The translations under genes and the position numbers were made by a program. Below, in pieces: positions 55,398-63,630 of a DNA stretch of 64,000 nucleotides; within the stretch, counting starts at the first letter, position 1, and every line of letters starts with the position of its first letter. The notes beneath the pieces were generated by a model that saw nothing but the letters and a program-made list of their open reading frames with translations, was not told where the DNA came from and did no database searches. This DNA comes from Desulforhopalus vacuolatus. GTDB lineage: Bacteria > Desulfobacterota > Desulfobulbia > Desulfobulbales > Desulfocapsaceae. The stretch lies in assembly GCF_016918505.1 (NCBI RefSeq), contig NZ_JAFFPZ010000001.1, positions 310,001-374,000 of the forward strand, read 5' to 3'.

Positions 55398-55640
55398 ATA
55401 CCATTCCGATTAAGTTGTGACCTCACTAAATGCCATTTTTACTTTCTATTGGCGAATTTAAAAGGTAGGAGACAGGGAAAAGAAAAAGACGGAACAGCGA
55501 AAAACTTTTTGCCAACGAATAAAAGCTCTAATCATGCGAATAAAGGCAAAAAAAATTAAAAAAGATTTTAAAATTAAACAGAGAATTGCTGTTGTTCTAT
55601 CTTTACTCGTTCTCTGGTTAATACAAAATGTAAATGGTAT
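55398..55640. repeat. Family A repeat, 243-bp copy
   Basis: Left end ATACCATTCCGATTAAGTTG, shortened purine core (GGTAGGAGACAGGGAAAAG), AAAAAGATTTTAAAATTAAA module, right end GGTTAATACAAAATGTAAAT then GGTAT. It lies 22 bp after the AIR-synthase-like gene. Confidence 0.82.
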
Positions 55641-55756
55641 AATACTCCTGGTGCACTGTATGGCTTAACTTCGGATACAAACGTTTTCGTTTAATGCGTT
55701 GTCCCTGTTCGTGAAAATTCGTGTCCATTCGTGGTTACAAAATGTAAATGGTACTA
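55641..55756. repeat. Family C module, partial
   Basis: From CTCCTGGTGCACTGTATGGC through CGTTTTCGTTTAATGCGTTG to CCATTCGTGGTTACAAAATG it repeats 27233-27330 and 59988-60085. It ends with AAAATGTAAATGGTAC, a family A-like end, at the junction with a gene fragment. Confidence 0.65.
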
Positions 55757-55861
55757 CAAGACACGGCCAGGATGTGGTGCCTGCTGACTGCCATTGGTGC
55801 AGCCGGCAAGGCGGTCTTTCAGGAAAGCGAGATTGACAGTAATTTTATAATCAATTGGTAA
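55757..55861 (+). pseudogene. C-terminal remnant of an unidentified gene
   Basis: An open frame of 34 codons with a stop at 55859-55861 and no start, reading TARMWCLLTAIGAAGKAVF then ESEIDSNFIINW. It looks like the tail of a normal protein whose 5' part was lost at the repeat junction (55754). The family was not recognised. Confidence 0.45.
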
Positions 55862-55871
55862 AGAGGTCACC

Positions 55872-57095
55872 ATGCAAGATCAAACATTAACTTTTATTTT
55901 AGCTGGAGGAGCAGGTTCCCGGTTATATCCTTTGACCGCAAGCCGCTCCAAGCCATCAGTTCCTTTTGGCGGAAAGTACCGGATTATTGATTTTACTCTG
56001 ACCAATTGTCTGCACTCAGGATTGCGTCGAATCTTAGTTTTGACACAGTATAAATCCCACTCCCTGAATAAGCATCTTCGAGATGGATGGTCTATTTACA
56101 ATCCAGAACTGGGGGAATATATAACGCCTGTTCCTGCCCAGATGAACAGTGGAGAACAGTGGTATCAAGGGACAGCCGATGCTATTTTTCAGAATCTGAA
56201 TCTACTGGAGCGCAGCAATGCCGAATACACCTTAATTCTTGCCGGAGATCATATCTATCGGATGGACTATGCAGCAATGCTCAGCTCACATCAAGAACAA
56301 GGGGCAGATGTCACTATAGCCTGTATGGAAGTTCCTGTGGAGCAGGCAAAGTCATTTGGGGTGGTTGTTATCAATGAGGATCTTAAAATAATTGCGTTTG
56401 AGGAAAAGCCAGATCAACCGACACCTCATCCTGAAAACCCCGAAAAAGCACTTGTCTCCATGGGCTTATATGTGTTTTCAACAAAGCTGTTGAGCCAGAC
56501 ATTGGCACAAGATCAGCAAAATGACGCTTCCAATCACGATTTTGGCAAAGATATTTTGCCACTGATGGTGCAACAGCACAACGTCCAGGCCTACAAGTTT
56601 GGAGGAGCACGCGGCAGGGTAACTCCAGATTACTACTGGCGCGATGTGGGCACACTGGATGCCTACTATCAGGCAAATATGGATCTGCTGAATCCTGTTC
56701 CTCCGTTAAATCTTTATCAGCGAAACTGGCCTATTCGGACCTATCAGCCACAGGCACCGCCTGCGAGAACTATTATTGGGAGCTCTGGCGATGAAAGCAT
56801 CTGCGTTAATTCAATATTGGCCGGTGGTGTTGTAATTTCCGGCGGAAATGTTCGCCATTCCATATTGTCCCACGATGTTTTTATTGATGACAGCGCTATC
56901 ATAGAAAAATCAATTTTATTTGGTGATGTTCGTGTTGGCGCCGGAGCAAAATTAAGAAACTGTATTATTGATCAGAATGTAAACATTCCCCCTGGGGAGC
57001 AGATTGGGTATGATCTGGATAAAGACCGAAATCGATTTACAGTTTCTGAACAGGGAATCGTCATCGTACCAAGGGGCTTTGTTTTTGTCTCCTGA
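55872..57095 (+). CDS. glgC: Glucose-1-phosphate adenylyltransferase
   Basis: A 407-aa ADP-glucose pyrophosphorylase, first step of glycogen synthesis. N-terminal nucleotidyltransferase motif ILAGGAGSRLYPLTASRSKP with the regulatory/sugar-binding KYRIIDFTLTNCLHSG and WYQGTADAIFQN; sugar-phosphate site VSMGLYVFST. The C-terminal left-handed beta-helix starts ~300 (GVVISGGNVRHSILSHDVFI). A native-length gene with GTCACC before its ATG; no strong ribosome site. It starts only 10 bp after the upstream gene remnant. Confidence 0.95.
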   Translation: MQDQTLTFILAGGAGSRLYPLTASRSKPSVPFGGKYRIIDFTLTNCLHSGLRRILVLTQYKSHSLNKHLRDGWSIYNPELGEYITPVPAQMNSGEQWYQGTADAIFQNLNLLERSNAEYTLILAGDHIYRMDYAAMLSSHQEQGADVTIACMEVPVEQAKSFGVVVINEDLKIIAFEEKPDQPTPHPENPEKALVSMGLYVFSTKLLSQTLAQDQQNDASNHDFGKDILPLMVQQHNVQAYKFGGARGRVTPDYYWRDVGTLDAYYQANMDLLNPVPPLNLYQRNWPIRTYQPQAPPARTIIGSSGDESICVNSILAGGVVISGGNVRHSILSHDVFIDDSAIIEKSILFGDVRVGAGAKLRNCIIDQNVNIPPGEQIGYDLDKDRNRFTVSEQGIVIVPRGFVFVS

Positions 57096-57181
57096 AGAGA
57101 AAAATTTGAACTCATTTATGCACCAGAACGAAATATGAATTTTTTCCAGGTCCCCATAACAAAAAGAAGAAAGGCAGAAGT

Positions 57182-57940
57182 ATGAAAATTGGTTTCCCGG
57201 CTGACAGCAACACTCTCGATGCTCTGATCACAGAGAAAATGAGCAATGCCACCTGGCTCCTTGTGGTTGACACTGACGATATGAGTTTTGAGGCAGTGCC
57301 AGCTCCACAGATGTCCGCCAGATCAGGTGCCGGCGTCCAGGGCCTCACCCTTCTGCTTGAAATGGATGCCGAGGTGCTGATGATCGGCTATATCGCTCCC
57401 CATATTGCCCAACCCCTTGAGAAAAGCGGCATTAAGGTAATCACCGGCGTCAGCGGCCATGTAGAAGATAAGGTGAATCAATATGCAGAATTAAAGAAGT
57501 CCAGGGTTTCCACACCGCAAAAAGGAGTTGCCCGTGGTGCCTTTAAAAAAACCATGAAGCAGTTCTCCTCCATGCTTCCAGTATTGCTGGGGGTTATCAT
57601 GATCATGGGACTTCTTCAGGCCTTTTTATCCAAAGATCTGATATTGAAGATTTTCTCTAAAAATTCATTGATGGACACCATTATCGGAACATTCACCGGG
57701 AGCATTTTTGCCGGCAACCCGGTGAACTCTTATGTCATAGGCCAGTCATTGCTGGAACTGGGCGCAGGATGGGCCGGTGTTTGTGCCCTGATGTTTTCAT
57801 GGGTGAGCATCGGGCTGGTTCAGATGCCTGCAGAGGCCCAGGCCATGGGTTTCCGGTTTGCCATGGTACGTAACGGCGCTGCTTTTATCATCACCATTGC
57901 GGCATCACTGCTGACAGTTTTTTTTGCAGGAGTATGGTAA
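57182..57940 (+). CDS. NifX/NifB-type domain fused to a permease half
   Basis: A 252-aa protein: residues 1-110 form a dinitrogenase-cofactor (NifX/NafY) domain (MKIGFPADSNTLDALITEKM, IGYIAPHIAQPLEKSGIKVI), which in relatives binds metal-sulphur clusters. A basic linker leads to four TM segments (~130-250; SSMLPVLLGVIMIMGLLQAF, GSIFAGNPVNSYVIGQSLLE) like one half of a DUF318/ArsP-type permease. Its stop overlaps the start of the next gene (TAATG), which encodes the other half. Confidence 0.75.
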   Translation: MKIGFPADSNTLDALITEKMSNATWLLVVDTDDMSFEAVPAPQMSARSGAGVQGLTLLLEMDAEVLMIGYIAPHIAQPLEKSGIKVITGVSGHVEDKVNQYAELKKSRVSTPQKGVARGAFKKTMKQFSSMLPVLLGVIMIMGLLQAFLSKDLILKIFSKNSLMDTIIGTFTGSIFAGNPVNSYVIGQSLLELGAGWAGVCALMFSWVSIGLVQMPAEAQAMGFRFAMVRNGAAFIITIAASLLTVFFAGVW

Positions 57941-58443
57941 TGCATTTTCCAAAACAGTTGAAATCCTGGATATTCCCGGCCTGTGCTGCTGCCGCCTGTA
58001 TTGTTGTGTGGATAATGGTACCTGAGAAAATTGTTCCGGTTCTCAGAATCATAAAAACCATTACCCTGCAGATGGCCATTCCCCTTTTGATTTCCCTTTT
58101 TATGATGTTTTTATTGAACATGTATATCTCTACCGCCTCTATAACCCGCTTGATGGGCAAAAAAGGGGGACTCTCAGGAATACTCTTTTCATCCATTGCC
58201 GGTATTGTTTCCATGGGACCTGTTTTTGCCTGGTTCCCCTTTCTTAAGGCATTGAAAGAAAAAGGCATGGCCGATGTATATCTGGCCAATTTTTTATCCT
58301 GCAGAGCGGTAAAGCCTGTGCTTTTTCCGGTATTAATCACCTATTTCGGCTGGCGCTTTTCACTGGTATTTATAACAATGAGCCTGGCCATCGCCTGGGG
58401 AACAGCCTTTATTTTTTTCCTGTCAGGGAAAAGACTGGAATAA
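57940..58443 (+). CDS. Permease, second half of a split transporter
   Basis: A 167-aa protein with five TM helices: IFPACAAAACIVVWIM, AIPLLISLFMMFLLNMYIS, LFSSIAGIVSMGPVFAWFPF, then FLSCRAVKPVLFPVLITYFG and a final segment. It complements the four TMs of the previous gene. ATG 57940 uses CAGGAG 7 bp upstream; ATG 57934 is too close to it. Substrate unknown; the partner's NifX-like domain suggests a metal or sulphur link. Confidence 0.75.
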   Translation: MHFPKQLKSWIFPACAAAACIVVWIMVPEKIVPVLRIIKTITLQMAIPLLISLFMMFLLNMYISTASITRLMGKKGGLSGILFSSIAGIVSMGPVFAWFPFLKALKEKGMADVYLANFLSCRAVKPVLFPVLITYFGWRFSLVFITMSLAIAWGTAFIFFLSGKRLE

Positions 58444-58464
58444 AAGAGTAAGGAAAAAGGTTTG

Positions 58465-58714
58465 ATACCATTTACATTTTGTATTGGCGGATTCAAAGAC
58501 AGGGACGGGAAACGGGAGACAGGAGACGGGAGACGGGAGACGGGAGGCAGGAAAAAGCAAAAGGTCTTTGTAGAGACGAGCAATTGAGGCATCTCCAGCA
58601 CAACGGACGTTTCTACAATGAGATCAATTTTACATCCTGTTTATCCATTCGTAATCGCCAAAAAAGATGTCCACGCAGTCGCGTTTTCTGGTCAGTAAAA
58701 AATGTGATTGGTTT
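58465..58714. repeat. Family A repeat, 250-bp copy with matching ends
   Basis: Left end ATACCATTTACATTTTGTAT, then GGCGGATTCAAAG, a strongly repetitive purine core (GGGAGACAGGAGACGGGAGA repeated), a diverged GTAGAGACGAGC...GTTTCTAC palindrome, CCATTCGTAATCGCC and right end TTTTCTGGTCAGTAAAAAAT. Inverted relative to 8166-8396. Confidence 0.8.
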
Positions 58715-58736
58715 GAATGGGTAAAACATTTTTTTT

Positions 58737-58840
58737 CACCGCGAAGAACGCGAAGGAAGGCAAAGACCGGGTAGCCAGCGAAAAACGTGAAACACACTGA
58801 AATGTCTCTATATAAAATGCCCTTTTCGTATGTAAGCGTA
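58737..58840. repeat. Internal family A module upstream of glk
   Basis: ACCGCGAAGAACGCGAAGGA (shared with 18020-18056) followed by GGGTAGCCAGCGAAAAACGT and GTCTCTATATAAAATGCCCT, which is the inverted form of 63313-63385 and 17870-17930. It lies in the leader of glk. Confidence 0.55.
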
Positions 58841-58857
58841 CAAACAGGAGTGCAATA

Positions 58858-59820
58858 ATGACGAAAAAAATTCTTGCAGCAGATATTGGCGGTACAAACA
58901 GTCGGTTTGCCCATTTTGAAATAAACCAGCACAACACCCTCACTCTGGTAAACACAGAATGGCTGCCCACTGCCGGGGCAGAATCGTTTTCGCAACTCCT
59001 TGATCAACTCCAAAACAGCAATTTTACCTTAAAACCCGACCAGGCGGATATTGCAGTTATTGGTGCAGCCGGGCCGGTAGAACATGAGAGATACTGTGCC
59101 CCGCCCTATATTCCATGGGCTATAGATTTAGATGCAGATTTAGGTACGAACGCCTTTCGCCAGTCCATTTTGATCAACGATTTTGTTGCCCAGGCCTATG
59201 CTTGTCGATCTCCAGTGGGTAAAGCGGCACGCAGAATTCTTGACGGTCGGATAGATGCCAGACAGACAGTCGGTGTCCTGGGTGCCGGTACGGCACTTGG
59301 CAAGGCTTTTTTAATTCCGATAACACGCGTTGATTTTCTGGCCGTGCCCTCCGAGGGTGGACATGCAACCTTTCCTTTCATTTCCCAGAGAGAGTTCTCT
59401 TTTCAGGAATTTTACAGAGAAAAAAGTGGCCTGCAGCACATTACCGGGAACCTTGTGGTTTCTGGCAGGGGGTTACGCTACATACACTGGTTTTTAACCG
59501 GCGAGGAGCTTGAGCCAAAAGAGGTGAGTGCGGGATTTACAGCAGAATCAGAGACCCTGGCCTGGGCAGCGAAATTCTATGGTCGTATCTGTCGCAACTT
59601 TGCTCTTGAAGCAATGACCCGCGGTGGCGTGTACATTGCGGGAGGTGTCGCCGCTAAAAATCCCGAACTTCTCACCCATGAAAATTTTCGAGCCGAGTTT
59701 TTGGATTCCCCGACCATGGGCAGGCTGCTGGCAGAAATTCCAGTGTTTCTTCTTGAAAATCAGGACAGCGGTCTTTGGGGGGCTGCTTTTCATGGACAGC
59801 AGATTTTACGGAAAAAATAA
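58858..59820 (+). CDS. glk: Glucokinase
   Basis: A 320-aa ASKHA-fold sugar kinase of the bacterial Glk family. Phosphate-binding LAADIGGTNSRFAHFE, catalytic region INDFVAQAYAC, GVLGAGTALGKAFLIP, VPSEGGHATFPF and GGVYIAGGVAAKNPELL. It feeds glucose into glycolysis and, with glgC, glycogen synthesis. ATG 58858 is preceded by AGGAG 8 bp away. The upstream region is repeat DNA, and a truncated glucosidase follows. Confidence 0.93.
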   Translation: MTKKILAADIGGTNSRFAHFEINQHNTLTLVNTEWLPTAGAESFSQLLDQLQNSNFTLKPDQADIAVIGAAGPVEHERYCAPPYIPWAIDLDADLGTNAFRQSILINDFVAQAYACRSPVGKAARRILDGRIDARQTVGVLGAGTALGKAFLIPITRVDFLAVPSEGGHATFPFISQREFSFQEFYREKSGLQHITGNLVVSGRGLRYIHWFLTGEELEPKEVSAGFTAESETLAWAAKFYGRICRNFALEAMTRGGVYIAGGVAAKNPELLTHENFRAEFLDSPTMGRLLAEIPVFLLENQDSGLWGAAFHGQQILRKK

Positions 59821-59891
59821 AGTGTACCTTTCATTTTAAAAGAAGAGTTTGTACCTGCTTTCCAAAACGGTTTGTAAGGAACAGCATAACA

Positions 59892-59966
59892 ATGAATCAA
59901 GAGAAAAAACGTCTTGAAGCGCAGCGTCTTGGTACTGAAAACTGGCGGCTGTGGGGCCCCTTTCGG
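59892..59966 (+). pseudogene. 5' remnant of an MGH1/GH63-like glucosidase gene
   Basis: A start codon and about 25 codons (MNQEKKRLEAQRL, NWRLWGPFR) that match the highly conserved N-terminus of bacterial glucosidase-like proteins (…EKKRLEE…WKKWGPYLSE). Homology stops exactly where the family C repeat begins (59967). The rest of the gene is missing. The loss probably happened at the repeat. Confidence 0.6.
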
Positions 59967-60155
59967 ATGACTCCCAAAATTGATTAATAACCCTGGTGCA
60001 CTGTACGGCTTAACTTCGGATACAAACGTTTTCGTTTAATGCGTTGTCCCTGTTCGTGAAAATTCGTGTATATTCGTGGTTACAAACTGCAAAAGGAATC
60101 ACGAATAGACACGGATAAACACGAATTATTACTCATTCGTAATCGCCAAAAAAAA
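59967..60155. repeat. Family C repeat
   Basis: GATGACTCCCAAAATTGATT, CTGTACGGCTTAACTTCGGA, CGTTTTCGTTTAATGCGTTG, then AATTCGTGTATATTCGTGGT and AATCACGAATAGACACGG. Almost identical to 27206-27400. It ends in ATTCGTAATCGCCAAAAAA, the inner edge of a family A end that is itself missing. Confidence 0.7.
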
Positions 60156-60244
60156 TATCCCCAATGTCAAGAGTCGGTCTTGATGCAGAAAGCGCGGTAA
60201 AGCATAATTTGGAGCTGGTACTGAAGAAGAAAAACAGAGGAAGA

Positions 60245-63076
60245 ATGATGAGAAAAAAAAGAAGTTTTTACAAGCTCATTCAATTATGGGGAATCATTTC
60301 TTTGACAGCACTTTCCATTGCTATTGTTGGTATTGACCTTGTTACCATCTATCACGATTTCAACATCCGTATAGATAACATGCGGACGGATTATATTGAG
60401 CAGCAAAAGCAGACGAGCAAGCGTGAAGTTGAACGTATTATTGATATGATTAACGATGAAAGAAAACAAAGTGAGTCCCTGGCAAGGGATAAAATAAAAT
60501 TGAGGGTTTATCAGGCGCATACTATTGCTCAAAATATTTATCAGAGAAACAAAACGACTCAAAGCGATGCTGAAATTCAGCAAATTATCATAGAGGCATT
60601 AAGACCCCTCCGATTTGAACACGGAAACGGTTATTATTTTGCCAACAGCCTGGATAGTTTTCTCTTTGCCGATAAACCGGAAAATAAAGGCGTAAACCTG
60701 CTGAAGATACAAGATAAATACGTCCGAGATGTCATTAAAGATACGATTGAAACAGCAGTGCAATCCGGCGAAGGTTTTTATGAATACAACGGGGCAAAAC
60801 CGCACTCAACCGGGAGTACCTTTAAAAAAATCTTTTTCATCAAAAAATTTGAACCTTATGACTTCTTTATCGGAATCGGTTTGTCTGTGGAAGATATAGA
60901 AGAGCCGATAAAAGCGGACTGGATGGAACGAATTAACCATATACGTTATGGCAAAAACAAGGTCGGGTACCTGTTCGCTGGCAGCTGGCATGGAAAATCC
61001 CTTGCGCATGGCGCACAGCCTGATCTTATTGGCACAGATTTGTGGGAGTGGGAAGACAGCAGAGGGAATAAAACATCACAGATGACTATCGCCGCCTCTA
61101 AAAAGAAAGACGGAGACTATACCACCTTTTGGTGGCGAAAACCCGACACAGGAGAAGAGCAGCCGAAAATTACTTACGCAAAGGCAGTACCTGGTTGGGA
61201 ATTATTTATTGCTTCAGGTTTTTATACAGACGATATAGAACAAAACATAACAGCTTTACGGGCGGCATTAAACGCGCATACAAAAACAAAGATTCTCATC
61301 CTTGTTATAATCGTTGCCATAGCATTTTCGCTGTTTTTCATTTTATTCAACGTATTGACAAATCGATTAAAAAGAGATCTTAATATGTTTGTCTCCTTTT
61401 TTAATCAAGCGGCTTTCTCGAATAAAAAGATCGATAGGGAAGCTATTTATTGTATGGAATTTGATCAAATGGCCGAATCCGCCAACAAGATGATAGCTGA
61501 CCGCAAAAAGACAGAGGAGGCGTTGACCGAGAGCGAACAACTCTTCCGCTCCACCTTTGAAGACCTGCAGCTGGGCGTTCTGGTAAGCGCCATCGATTCC
61601 AGCATTGTGCTGAGTAATCCAGCAGCCTGCCGTATTCTCGGGCCCGGCGTAGAGCAGATTGCCGGCAAGGCCATAACCAATCCGCTTTGTAATTTCGTTC
61701 GGGTCGACGGGTCTGTTCTCCCCTCGGAAGAACTTCCGATGGCCCGCGTGACAGCAACCGGTAAGAGTATCTCTGATCAAATCATTGGCATTATGAAGCC
61801 CGGTTACACGGAACCCACCTGGATCAACGCCAACGCGGTTCCGATCTTTTCGGAGGAAAACCAGCTGCTTCGGGTCATCGGGAATTTTATGGATATTACC
61901 GAGCGTCTGAACCTCCAGGCCCAGCTTATACAGGCACAGAAGATGGAATCAGTGGGTCGTCTGGCCGGTGGTGTAGCACACGACTTCAACAATATGCTCA
62001 GCATCATCATTGGTTATGGGGAAATGGCTTTGGAAAAGGTGGACGGGAAGAACAGCCTGCATGGTGACATTACAGAGATTCTCATGGCCGCAAAGCGTTC
62101 AACAAACATTACCCGTCAGCTGCTCGCTTTTGCCAGGCAGCAGCCCATTGCTCCAAAAGTGATTGACCCTAATGAAATAATTGAAAATATGCTCAAAATG
62201 CTCCGGCGGTTGATCGGCGAAGATATAAATCTTGACTGGCTGCCTGAAGCAAAAGTGTGGCCAATCAAAATTGACCCCTCTCAAATCGATCAAATTCTGG
62301 CAAACCTTTGCCTTAACGCCCGAGACGCTGTCGCCGACGTGGGCAAGGTGACCATCGAAACAAAAAATGTCACCTTTGATGAGGAATATTGCGCAAATCA
62401 CACAAATTTTGTTCCCGGTGAATATATAATGCTCGCTGTAAGCGATGACGGCAGTGGAATAGAGCCGGAAATACAGAACAAGATTTTTGAACCGTTTTTC
62501 ACGACCAAAAGCATGGGCAAGGGTACCGGGCTGGGACTGGCTACCGTTTATGGTATTGTTAAACAGAACAACGGGTTCATCAACATATACAGTGAACCTG
62601 ACAAAGGAACAACGATAAAGGTCTACTTGTCACGGCATACAGGTCAGACTGTCGAAATACATCGTGAAGCTGAAGCAGCTTTAGAAATCCCCTTAAGCCA
62701 CGGCGAGACGATATTGCTGGTTGAGGACAATGAGCCTCTTCTGGACCTCAGCAAAAAAATGATGGAAGATCTGGGCTATACGGTATTAGCTACAACCGCT
62801 TCCAACAATGCTGTCAGCCTTGCACAAGAATACGATGGCGAGATTAACCTTCTGTTGACGGATGTGGTAATGCCAGAAATGAACGGACTTGAGTTATCCA
62901 AACAACTGCAAAGCCTTTACCCTGATATGAAAATTCTTTTTATGTCCGGTTACGCTGCTAATATCATAACCAACCGAGGCGTTTTAGAAGCAGGTTCTTT
63001 TTTCATACCAAAACCGTTTTCTAAAAAATATCTGGCACTCAAGGTAAGAGAGGCGCTGGACAGTCCAAAGACCTGA
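60245..63076 (+). CDS. Hybrid sensor histidine kinase with Cache sensor, PAS and receiver
   Basis: A 943-aa kinase. TM1 ~15-35, a large extracytoplasmic double-Cache region ~40-340 ([40 protein letters not shown]), TM2 ~347-368, PAS ~430-555, H-box [13 protein letters not shown] with His579, HATPase ([28 protein letters not shown]), receiver with Asp873 ([13 protein letters not shown]). The C-terminal half is a close paralogue of the frameshifted kinase at 30609. Start at 60245 (MMRKK) uses GAGG at 60237; 60248 is equally plausible and the frame is open from 60164. The stop's last base is the first base of a family A copy. Confidence 0.9.
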   Translation: MMRKKRSFYKLIQLWGIISLTALSIAIVGIDLVTIYHDFNIRIDNMRTDYIEQQKQTSKREVERIIDMINDERKQSESLARDKIKLRVYQAHTIAQNIYQRNKTTQSDAEIQQIIIEALRPLRFEHGNGYYFANSLDSFLFADKPENKGVNLLKIQDKYVRDVIKDTIETAVQSGEGFYEYNGAKPHSTGSTFKKIFFIKKFEPYDFFIGIGLSVEDIEEPIKADWMERINHIRYGKNKVGYLFAGSWHGKSLAHGAQPDLIGTDLWEWEDSRGNKTSQMTIAASKKKDGDYTTFWWRKPDTGEEQPKITYAKAVPGWELFIASGFYTDDIEQNITALRAALNAHTKTKILILVIIVAIAFSLFFILFNVLTNRLKRDLNMFVSFFNQAAFSNKKIDREAIYCMEFDQMAESANKMIADRKKTEEALTESEQLFRSTFEDLQLGVLVSAIDSSIVLSNPAACRILGPGVEQIAGKAITNPLCNFVRVDGSVLPSEELPMARVTATGKSISDQIIGIMKPGYTEPTWINANAVPIFSEENQLLRVIGNFMDITERLNLQAQLIQAQKMESVGRLAGGVAHDFNNMLSIIIGYGEMALEKVDGKNSLHGDITEILMAAKRSTNITRQLLAFARQQPIAPKVIDPNEIIENMLKMLRRLIGEDINLDWLPEAKVWPIKIDPSQIDQILANLCLNARDAVADVGKVTIETKNVTFDEEYCANHTNFVPGEYIMLAVSDDGSGIEPEIQNKIFEPFFTTKSMGKGTGLGLATVYGIVKQNNGFINIYSEPDKGTTIKVYLSRHTGQTVEIHREAEAALEIPLSHGETILLVEDNEPLLDLSKKMMEDLGYTVLATTASNNAVSLAQEYDGEINLLLTDVVMPEMNGLELSKQLQSLYPDMKILFMSGYAANIITNRGVLEAGSFFIPKPFSKKYLALKVREALDSPKT

Positions 63077-63514
63077 TACCATTTACATTTTGTGTTGACC
63101 AGAGAACACGACTGCGTGAACATCTTTTGTGGCGATGACGAATGGATAAACAGGCGAAAAAAGACAAAGACAAAAAGGGAGAAGGGAGGCAGGAGACAGG
63201 AAAAAACAGGGCAACAAAACCTGATAATGTTCGTTGTCGGATGAAACTGTTTTAAGGTGCTCTTGTGAAAGACAGTACAGTGAAAAGATTTTTTGCCAAC
63301 GAAAAATACTCTAAACATACGAAAAAGGACATTTTATATAGAGAAGCTTTCGTGTATTTCGCTGGCCATCCAGTCTTTGTCTTACCGTCTTTTGCTTTTT
63401 CCTGTCTCCCGTCTCCTTTCTCCTGTTTCCTGTTTCCCGTCCTCCTGCCTTTAAATCCACCAGTAGAAAGTGAAAATGGCATTAAGTAAGGTCACAACTT
63501 AATAGGAATAGTAT
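63076..63514. repeat. Family A repeat, 439-bp longest copy, filling a gap between convergent genes
   Basis: Left end ATACCATTTACATTTTGTGT starts at the last base of the kinase stop codon; right end GGTCACAACTTAATAGGAAT then AGTAT ends at the last base of the stop of the minus-strand small ORF. It includes a homopurine tract (63175-63205) and a homopyrimidine tract (63395-63440) in opposite orientation and the CGAATGGATAAACAGG module. Confidence 0.85.
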
Positions 63515-63618
63515 TACTCATCATCAAGCAGGTTCCCACTGGCAAGAACCTTTCTGCACAGGGTGTTGGACAGAACAATTACCAGCAGCCATACAATCAG
63601 CATGAATGCATTCATCAT
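63514..63618 (-). CDS. Small single-TM protein after cydB, CydX-like
   Basis: A 34-aa product (starts MMNAFMLIVWLLVIVLSN, ends NLLDDE) with one hydrophobic helix. AAAGGAG lies 8-9 bases before its ATG and overlaps the cydB stop codon. Small one-helix subunits (CydX/CydS-type) are commonly encoded right after cydB and stabilise cytochrome bd oxidase. Sequence similarity to known CydX is weak, so the assignment rests on size, topology and position. Its TAA stop ends on the family A border. Confidence 0.65.
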   Translation of the reverse strand: MMNAFMLIVWLLVIVLSNTLCRKVLASGNLLDDE

Positions 63619-63630
63619 AGCTCATCTCCT

